The notes beneath the pieces are model-generated. The model ran no database searches. It saw nothing but the letters and a program-made list of their open reading frames with translations, and had not been told where the DNA came from. Position numbers and translations under genes: made by a program. From Desulfamplus sp964425195 (lineage in GTDB: Bacteria > Desulfobacterota > Desulfobacteria > Desulfobacterales > Desulfobacteraceae), in the NCBI GenBank assembly GCA_964425195.1, contig CAYRLG010000023.1, forward strand, positions 1 through 64,000: a stretch of DNA of 64,000 nt, in the 5' to 3' direction. Of this stretch, positions 55,101 through 62,000 are shown one piece after another (positions within the stretch are counted from its first letter, which is position 1; the number at the start of each line of letters is the position of its first letter).

Positions 55101-56959
55101 CAGATCGTTTCATCTTCTCTGATGTAAACATTAACGGTAATGCAGTTATTGATGGTGGAGCTGTTGATAATATTACAGATAACAGAGGTATTATAACTAC
55201 AGCCCGTCCAACCGGTAATGGCGTAATAGCTAATCGTGGAAATGCTGATGTAATTGAAGTTCGTAATGCTGCTGTAGTATCTCAAGGTGACCTTGCCAAT
55301 ATCAAGAATGTGGGCACAATCTCATTTACAAATGATCTTGCAGTAACACAGACAAGCATTCTCCAGCTAAATGACAATATCGTTGATGAGATGGTTGATA
55401 GCTATCAGGCTTCTGTATCTCGTGCATCTGCTACATTAGCAAATGTTGAAGTACTTCAGATCAACGCTATTGACAATATGAACGTTGCTGCTGCAACTAC
55501 TGGTCTTACAATCGAAGCTGGTACTTTGACAGATAAATCTGATCTTGCAATTACACTTGGTAGAGGTACAAATACTGTAACTACTGGTGCTGGACAGGAT
55601 AATGTAGTGCTTCTTGGTAATTACAATACTGGTGTGTATGCTGGTGTGAATGTAAACGGTGTTGATGTTGATGCTCAGGCTACAAATACTGCTGGTGCTT
55701 TGGTTGTTCCAGCTACAACTAACATTAACCTTGGTCTTGGTAATGATACTCTTACAACTTATGGAGCTATCAACCTTGCAGCCGCAACTTTCACAAGCAT
55801 TGAGAACCTTGTAGCTAACTCTGATATTACAATAAAGGCATCTCAGTTGGCTGCTTTTGGTAATATCCAGTTTGTTGGAGCCATAAATCATACTTTGACT
55901 ATTATTGATGATGGTGTAGCAGTGGATCTTTCTAAAATTACGCTTAGTGACACTGCTGATCTGACCCTGACAACCAACGGTGCAGCAGTTATAGGTGCTG
56001 TTGTGGATAATAGTACTGGTGACGTTATCACTCCAGATATAAATGATGCTCCAGTAGCTGTTGATGATACCTTTACTATTACTGCTGCAAGAACTTTCAC
56101 ATTTGCAGAACTTACAGGAAACGACACCGATGCAGATGGTGATGCCCTTACTATAGTTGGTGTAGGTAATGCAACTAACGGTACAGTTCTTCTTGACAGT
56201 GCTGCTGGTACAATCACCTTTACCCCTGCAGCAAATGGAGCTGCCGGTTTTACATACACACTATCTGATGGACAGGCTACTGCTACTGGTAATGTTGCAA
56301 TTACAGTAGAAGCCCCTGCACAGACATATACACTTACCGCTGCTGCTGCAAGTGTAAATGAAGGAGCTAATGCTGTATTTAACCTTGCTACTACAAATAT
56401 TGTTGATGGAACTGTTTTGACATACACAATTACAGGCATTGAGGCTGCTGATGTTACTGGTGGTCTGACTGGTAATGTAACTGTTAATTCAAATGCTGGT
56501 GTTATAACCATTCCAGTAGTTGCTGACAACCTTACCGAAGGTGCTCAGACAATGACAGTAACTGTTAATACTGCCTCTGCCAACATGACAATTAACGATA
56601 CATCAACCACAGTAGTTGCAACTCCAGTTGACTTTGATGAGACTGCTGGCAGTTATGCTGCAATTGCAGGTACTGCAGAAGCTATTACAATCTCTGCTGC
56701 AAATTGGAATGCAACTTTTACTATTAATGGTTTTGATCCTGCTGAAGATATCCTTATTATTGACGGTGACTGGGCAGATTCTGCTGCCTTTATAGCTGCT
56801 AATATTGCAGGAGAGGCTGGTGCTTTTGGAGTTGATGGTAGTGGAGATGTACATCTTTATGATCCAAACTTTAGCGAGATTATCCTTGTAGGTGCTAATG
56901 TTGCAGCAGGTACTACTCTTACTCAGGCAGAAACCAATGGATGGGTATCATTTATATAA
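52199..56959 (+). CDS. Large secreted/surface beta-repeat protein (S-layer or adhesin type)
   Basis: 1586 residues, acidic, rich in Ala, Asn, Thr, Gly and Asp, with a single Cys. No Sec signal peptide. The N-terminal 170 residues are helical with FDPAEYRLAW and FDESDYLQSL motifs, like those at the start of type I-secreted S-layer/RTX proteins. Beta-rich repeats follow, with Ca-binding-like GGSGNDTF, GGDGADTL, GAGNDTV and GLGNDTL. One cadherin-like domain is near 1280-1360 (FTFAELTGNDTDADGDALTI). The C-terminal 110 residues (1477-1586) form a module shared with the gene at 57834. Secretion genes are not in the window. Function inferred from composition only. Confidence 0.85.
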   Translation: MAIKGFDTNYFVDALFDYAKEEYTEWATGKTTEDLEELLQNSYPDAADLDAAAEAFYADFGVAWGLAPNAYFDPAEYRLAWAEKQVATNNAFSVAQALTAYDAAIASDTYNGDHYAHYLAKGAALGVNPSNDFDESDYLQSLIDGLDVDMTVAELRELAIENGITPLDFFVDFPEFQTEYPAIAVTGDELVDAGQPTGSTFTLTNETDIATANIFTAGLVYTPGGDDRINALQDEDVLTGEGINPTLNATLGNANDNGDVVITPELNNIATINVAFTGSDPANAVTDLDVQDATGLKTVNVTRVSQVTDCARVENIKQVLDTMSIANGNANNAGGVEFSFAGTTLVGNNTGTLNLSNVQVGLVNIGGNTSGVAAFGVAGTGYENLTINSDDAANSIGILNLPMDTGVTGVVKIVGDENLTLAQTVNVFNAATNTVESQNYAGGIAQASGRLAAIDASELTGNLTLNIGAGIFTTRRADTSGVEQDVAITGGSGNDTFYLADQLQAGDSLAGGDGADTLVVVNGGLINATSSVTSSIEAVRFELDAAAAAVDFDKLPDVTGVTVRNVSNNNVVPVAAPAAGADVFTLNNLTAAQAAAITIQHSNTFSNAIGQNIINANLKVATGTTDTVALRIAEGFNNDPRFNAALNAPLVENITLIDADSESNTIALPSFANHTGTVIIGTSEGAGVAGTYINLDTDAAVAAGVVVVGGNGGLYPALGETWKGLDSGVVVVGGNGGLYQYALTGADDAAGFAAASGQIFDHSLTANQVKLGAATIDASAEVANVIVRVSSNAASAVGAQAITLGAGNDTVIFDNANDNRAGLTISDTVTGGTGADSLVIDGNLAVAGTIALGASEWTNVSGFETIRLVNPGAGSTYSLTLTDGLIARNNNNGILAIVNDHDPVSDTGRTTAAAAAFDAAAIAAGQTVRNDGYNGANQVEAAVVLDARSLSDSSKFSYNGEEGVSRTADRFIFSDVNINGNAVIDGGAVDNITDNRGIITTARPTGNGVIANRGNADVIEVRNAAVVSQGDLANIKNVGTISFTNDLAVTQTSILQLNDNIVDEMVDSYQASVSRASATLANVEVLQINAIDNMNVAAATTGLTIEAGTLTDKSDLAITLGRGTNTVTTGAGQDNVVLLGNYNTGVYAGVNVNGVDVDAQATNTAGALVVPATTNINLGLGNDTLTTYGAINLAAATFTSIENLVANSDITIKASQLAAFGNIQFVGAINHTLTIIDDGVAVDLSKITLSDTADLTLTTNGAAVIGAVVDNSTGDVITPDINDAPVAVDDTFTITAARTFTFAELTGNDTDADGDALTIVGVGNATNGTVLLDSAAGTITFTPAANGAAGFTYTLSDGQATATGNVAITVEAPAQTYTLTAAAASVNEGANAVFNLATTNIVDGTVLTYTITGIEAADVTGGLTGNVTVNSNAGVITIPVVADNLTEGAQTMTVTVNTASANMTINDTSTTVVATPVDFDETAGSYAAIAGTAEAITISAANWNATFTINGFDPAEDILIIDGDWADSAAFIAANIAGEAGAFGVDGSGDVHLYDPNFSEIILVGANVAAGTTLTQAETNGWVSFI
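54308..54416 (+). repeat. 37-base perfect direct repeat inside the 1586-residue gene
   Basis: Bases 54308-54344 recur unchanged at 54380-54416, a 72-base (24-codon) offset; the DNA between is not repeated. It encodes GVVVVGGNGGLY twice. Identity at the nucleotide level implies a recent duplication. Confidence 0.9.
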
Positions 56960-56990
56960 AATAGTTAATACTCTATTTATATGAAATAAT

Positions 56991-57021
56991 AAAGCAGGGG
57001 ATTTGTAATCTTCCCTGCTTT
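56991..57021 (+). terminator. Hairpin after the large surface-protein gene
   Basis: AAAGCAGGG (56991-56999) pairs with CCCTGCTTT (57013-57021), extended by a wobble and an AT pair. There is no T run, so partial termination or mRNA stabilisation is more likely than full termination. It would lower expression of the three genes downstream. Confidence 0.45.
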
Positions 57022-57110
57022 AAACAATCCGATACTTTGATTTATCTTTTTATTTGTATGTCAAAGCAAAGTGTAATTCAATAAAGCAGGCAGGTACAAG
57101 GAGGTTTACA

Positions 57111-57818
57111 ATGGCATTGTTCAATCAGATTATAGGTACTCAATCAGATAATCTGCTTACAACTACAAATGGCCAGGATATTGTCCTTGCCAGCGGCGGA
57201 AATGATAGAATTATTGCTGACTTTAACTCAGTTGATTATATCATAGGTGGTGACGGACAAGATACTGTTGCTGTAGCTCTACCACATAACTCTTTTTCGA
57301 TAACTGCACACCCTGGTATTACAGATGGCTATATTGTCCGCTACACTGGCACTAATGGTAAAATAGTTGCTAATATTGTTAAAGGAGTTGAGATATTTGA
57401 GTTTACAGAAGGTTCTATTACACTTCAAGATTTTCTTGCTGGCAAACCTTTAAATGGAGGTCAAGAGCCTACTGAAATAAACTTAGATGGTCGGGGCACA
57501 ATAGATAATCACGAGACTGTAGATGCTGGAACTGCTGATTTTCTATACAAAGATAATCTAAGTATATCTGACTATGTTGTGATAAATAATTTTTCTAAAG
57601 GAGATAAGTTAGAGATCACAGCGGATCAGGATGATATTATCTCTATTGCCAATGATGGAGAGGATGTAATCATAACTAATAATAGCAGTAGTGCTGGAAA
57701 TACTGTAATTAACTCAATAACCCTTGTAGGGGTGGTCTCTTCAAATAACATAATCTCAGATGAGGCTACTTTTGAACAGGCAATTGGCTTTGATGCACTG
57801 ACCATAAATATTATATAA
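57111..57818 (+). CDS. Small RTX-like protein, N-terminal module shared with neighbours
   Basis: 235 residues from the ATG at 57111 (AAGGAGG upstream); a longer frame from 57054 is rejected. Residues 1-112 form a module with QDIVLASGGNDRI, VDYIIGGDGQDTV, AHPGITDGYIVRYT and VKGVEIFEFTEGS motifs that recurs at the start of the genes at 57834 and 59051. Residues 120-235 resemble the C-terminal domain of type I-secreted proteins (INNFSKGDKLEI). No signal peptide and no cysteine. Likely Ca-binding and exported without a Sec signal. Confidence 0.8.
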   Translation: MALFNQIIGTQSDNLLTTTNGQDIVLASGGNDRIIADFNSVDYIIGGDGQDTVAVALPHNSFSITAHPGITDGYIVRYTGTNGKIVANIVKGVEIFEFTEGSITLQDFLAGKPLNGGQEPTEINLDGRGTIDNHETVDAGTADFLYKDNLSISDYVVINNFSKGDKLEITADQDDIISIANDGEDVIITNNSSSAGNTVINSITLVGVVSSNNIISDEATFEQAIGFDALTINII

Positions 57819-57833
57819 ATTAAGGGAGGAAGT

Positions 57834-58913
57834 ATGGCTGGGTTTAAACAGGTATTTGGCACATCAAGCCCTGATAATATTACTACCAGTGGAGCAGATA
57901 ATGAAATTGTCTTTCTTCTGGGGGGGGATGATACTATTAATTGTGATTTTCAGACTCTTGATTATATTATAGATACTGCTGGTAATGATGTTTTGGTTAC
58001 AGGAGGAGCTTTTGCAGATTTCTCTATCAGACCTCATGCTGGAATTAGAGATGCCTATCTTGTTACCAGCAAGGTGTCAGGCAAGGTAAACCTTGTAAAG
58101 GGAATTGAATCTTTCCGTTTTAATGAGGGAGATGCCACTCTTGCAGATTTCATAGCTGGTAATGCACCGGGGGGATCTCAGACTTTTGACAAAATTATAA
58201 CCTTAGACCAATTTGTAAATAGTCAGTATCATGCTCAAAATGGTCTATCTGAGCAGTTCCAGATTGAATTGGCTTCATGGAATAAGCTGTTGACAATAGA
58301 TGGCTTTAATGCTGCTGAAGATCAAGTGTTGATAGTAAGCAACATCTTCTCGATGGCACAGGAGTTTGTTGATGCAAATATGCTTGGTCCTGCAGGTGCA
58401 TGGGGTTGGGATCCAAATGGTAATGTTCACATCTACAACCCTGATTTATATGAGCTTAATTTAAACTCTATATTTGGTGTATCTGGTAATGAGACTATAT
58501 TTGCAGCAGAACAATCTGGCTGGCTTAAATTCGGAGAGGGTGGACAAGTTAATCCAGAAGTAGTTCAGATTAATTTAAGTAATTTTGTAAACTCTGAATA
58601 CACTGCTCTTGATAATGTTTCCGAAGTTATTACTATATCGTTTTCTCAATGGAACGAGAATTTGATTATAAATAATTTTGATGCAGATCATGATAAATTG
58701 ATAATAAACAGCAATGGACAATATAATTCTGCCCAAAGCTTTATAAATGCCAATGTTGCTGGAAGTGCTGGCACATGGGCTTACGATGTTACGGGGGGGG
58801 CACATCTTTTTAGTCCTGATTTTAATGAAATCACTCTTGCTGGGATTACAAATGCTGAGAATAAACCCGGTCTAATACAGGCAGAAACAGAGGGTTGGAT
58901 TAAATTTATATAA
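57834..58913 (+). CDS. Modular surface-type protein with two copies of the GW-FI module
   Basis: 359 residues, ATG preceded by AAGGGAGGA, 15 bases after the previous gene. Residues 1-112 are the shared N-terminal module (here more diverged, DNEIVFLLGGDDTI). Residues 120-233 and 244-359 are two copies of a 110-residue domain, also at the end of the 1586-residue protein, with W(N)x5-8 I..F(D/N)A, FI(D)AN..G.AG.W and HxxxPD(F/L)xEI/L and a GW(I/L)KF ending. Two runs of eight G lie at 57920 and 58793. Function unknown; probably exported with its neighbours. Confidence 0.82.
   Translation: MAGFKQVFGTSSPDNITTSGADNEIVFLLGGDDTINCDFQTLDYIIDTAGNDVLVTGGAFADFSIRPHAGIRDAYLVTSKVSGKVNLVKGIESFRFNEGDATLADFIAGNAPGGSQTFDKIITLDQFVNSQYHAQNGLSEQFQIELASWNKLLTIDGFNAAEDQVLIVSNIFSMAQEFVDANMLGPAGAWGWDPNGNVHIYNPDLYELNLNSIFGVSGNETIFAAEQSGWLKFGEGGQVNPEVVQINLSNFVNSEYTALDNVSEVITISFSQWNENLIINNFDADHDKLIINSNGQYNSAQSFINANVAGSAGTWAYDVTGGAHLFSPDFNEITLAGITNAENKPGLIQAETEGWIKFI
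57920..57927 (+). repeat. G8 homopolymer tract, first
   Basis: Eight consecutive G within codons for LGG in the 57834 gene, near codon 30. In an AT-rich genome such a tract is a candidate slippage site: gain or loss of one base would truncate the protein. Confidence 0.85.
58793..58800 (+). repeat. G8 homopolymer tract, second
   Basis: Eight consecutive G encoding TGG near codon 321 of the 57834 gene, inside the second copy of the C-terminal module. Slippage here would remove the final 40 residues. Confidence 0.85.
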
Positions 58914-59050
58914 ATATAACTCTTTAACTTTAAACAAATCATGGATAAGGCATTAATAATATGTTTTATATTCTATGGTTAAATATATAAAAACTACACA
59001 ATTCTATTCAGAATTTATTTTGTTAAACAAAAAAACAAGGAGTATTACCT

Positions 59051-62000
59051 ATGGCTTTTAACCAGATATTGGGTACATCCGGACCTAATGTACTTAACAC
59101 AGTAGCAACTTCACAGGATATCGTTCTTGCCAGTGGCGGCGATGATGTTATTACTGCTGATTTTCAGACAGTTGATTATATTATCGGTGGAGACGGTCAA
59201 GATACATTAATAACCAATCTGCCTTATGCAGCCTTTACTATTTCGGCTCATCCCGGAATTCCAGATGGTTATATCATCCGTTATACTGATTCAACCAGCA
59301 AGGTAGTTGCAAACGTTGTAAAAGGAGTAGAGACGTTCCAGTTTGCAGAAGGGACTCGTACGCTTGCACAATTTCTTGCAGGAGAGCCGATTAATGTAGC
59401 TCCGGTAGTTGCTGATGTAACCGTTGCTTTTGATGAAGATAATCAAGCTACAGGCACTTTAACAGGAACCGATGCAGATGGCAATACTTTAACCTTTGCA
59501 GCAGTTGCTGATAGTGCGGTAGGTGGAACTGTTGTAGTAAATGCAGATGGAACATACACATTTACACCAAATGCAAACTTTAACGGTGCAGCTTCATTCC
59601 AATACATAGCAAATGATGGAACAGTTGATAGTACCCCTGCAACTGTAACTATTAACTATGCACCTGTTAATGATGCTCCTGATCTTGCTCCTATTGCAGA
59701 TACAGCAGCAATTCCAGAAGATTCCCCAGTTGCTACCACAGTTGCTACTGCTGCTGCAACTGATGTTGACGGTGACGTTCTGACTTATTCAATCACTGCT
59801 GGAAACGACGCTGGCATTTTTGCAATTGACCCTGCTACTGGTGTAATCACTCTTGCTGGAGCACTTGATTATGCTACTGCTACAACCCACACACTCACAG
59901 TAATTGCCAATGACGGCACTGTTGATAGTGCTCCTGTTAGTTTTATTGTAAATGTTGGAGACGTTAATATTGCACCGGTTGTTACGAATCAGAGCCAAAC
60001 AATTGGTCAAGGTCTTAATATGGTCAATATACCGTTTGATGTTAAAGATGCTGACGGTGATCAACTGACTTATACCATTTTAACCCAGCCTCTCAATGCA
60101 GAAGTGCCTGTGACTATTGATCAAACAAATGGCACTTTTACCTTTGATCCTGTAGATAGCTTCTTTGGTAAAGATCAGTTTACTTATGAAGTATCTGATG
60201 GAATTAATCCCCCAGTACAAGGCAAAGTTACCCTTACTGTGGATGCACGTCCAATAGCAAACGATGTAACTCCTCCAGCAATTGATGAGGACACAACGCT
60301 TACAGGTGGTCAATTAAACGCTACTGATCCAGAAGGCGCTGCATTGACCTATAAATTAGTTGCTGATGGCACAGCAGATGATACAGATGGTGTAGTAAAC
60401 AATAGTGTAACTGACTCTAATGGAAATATTATAACGATCAATCCTACAACTGGAACTTTTGATTTCACTCCAGTTGCTAATTTTAATGGTAATGTCTCTT
60501 TTGACTATCTTGTCAATGATGGTTATTCAGATTCATTACCCGGTACAGTGGCAATAACTATAAACCCTGTAAATGATCCTCCAACTTTAGCAGATGATCT
60601 TACAGCCACAGTAGTAGCAGGAAATTCTGTTACCCTTAACCTTGCTGATTTTGCCGCTGATCCTGATGGTGATGCTCTGACTTACCAAAATATCAGTGGT
60701 GCAACTAATGGTACGTTAGTAAACAACGGTAATGGTACAGTAACTTACACTCCAAATGCTGGACAGAGTGCTGATGACTCCTTTAGCTTTGAAGCTACTG
60801 ATGGAACGGATACTGTTACTGCAACAGTTACTATTGATGTAATCAACAACGCACCTGTTGCTAATGATGATACTGCAACTGCTATATCAGGGCAGCTTAC
60901 AACAATTGATGTTCTGCCAAATGACAATGATGGTGATGATGATGCAACCCAATCATTGTCAATTACTAAAGTCACACAACCAGCTCAAGGTGGTTTAGTA
61001 GAGATCAAGGATGGGAAATTAGATTTTACATCCACACCTGGGTACTCTGGTCTTGTCACTTTTGATTATACCATCTCTGATGGCTTTGGTGGTACTGATA
61101 CAGCAACTGTAACGGTTGATGTAAAAACCCAGCTTGGCGGAACAAATGGTCCTGATTACCTAATCGGCTCTCCTTCTGCTGAAACTCTTGAAGGCGGTGC
61201 AGGCAACGACACAATTGATGGCGGTGGCGGTGCTGACGCTATTGATGGTGGTGCTGATAACGACCGTATTACATGGAGAGGAACTGAGTCCGCAGTTACT
61301 GGTAACACAGGGATTGATACTTTGGTTATTCCGGGCACTAACAGTCAAGTTGGAAATTATAATCAAATCGACTTTAGTGCAGGAGGCAATCAAGTATCTA
61401 ATGGAGCAACCACACTCTCTGTAACTGGATTTGAAAACTTAGATGCTGCTGGCTCTTCAGTTGCTCTAAAAGTCACAGGAATCGCGGCCACAACCAGCAT
61501 TATTACTGGTGGTGGAGCTGATTCTGTTATAGCTGGTGCGAATACTGATACATTAACTATCAATACAGGTTCAGGTGATGATCAGGTTGATCTTGATGCG
61601 ATCATTACGGGCAAAGCTTATGTCGATCTTGGAGCTGGAAACGATAAGATAACTGGAATTGGTGCTGGTACTGGTGCAACAAATGGAAGTGCGACCATAC
61701 TTGGCGGCGCCGGCAATGACACGCTGCTCGGCGGCACAGCGGCTGATTCACTTGACGGTGGCGAAGGCAACGACCAGATTACCGGTGGTGGTGGGGCAGA
61801 TACCTTGATCGGCGGCACGGGTGATGACAATTTTATTTTCACGACCCTTGCCAATTTCAAGGCTGCCAGCGTCGTGGGCGGGGATGGTACGGACAGCGTA
61901 ACCATTGGCACTAATGCTGCTCTGACCATCGCAGCCACTGATTTCAGCGCGGCGCAGAGCGGATTTGAACGCCTCGTGTTCTCAACTACTATCGCGAACA

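Noticed and set aside
52894..56529. Several minus-strand frames inside the 1586-residue gene
   Set aside because: They are low-complexity mirror images of the beta-repeat coding sequence with no ribosome binding sites or recognisable domains.
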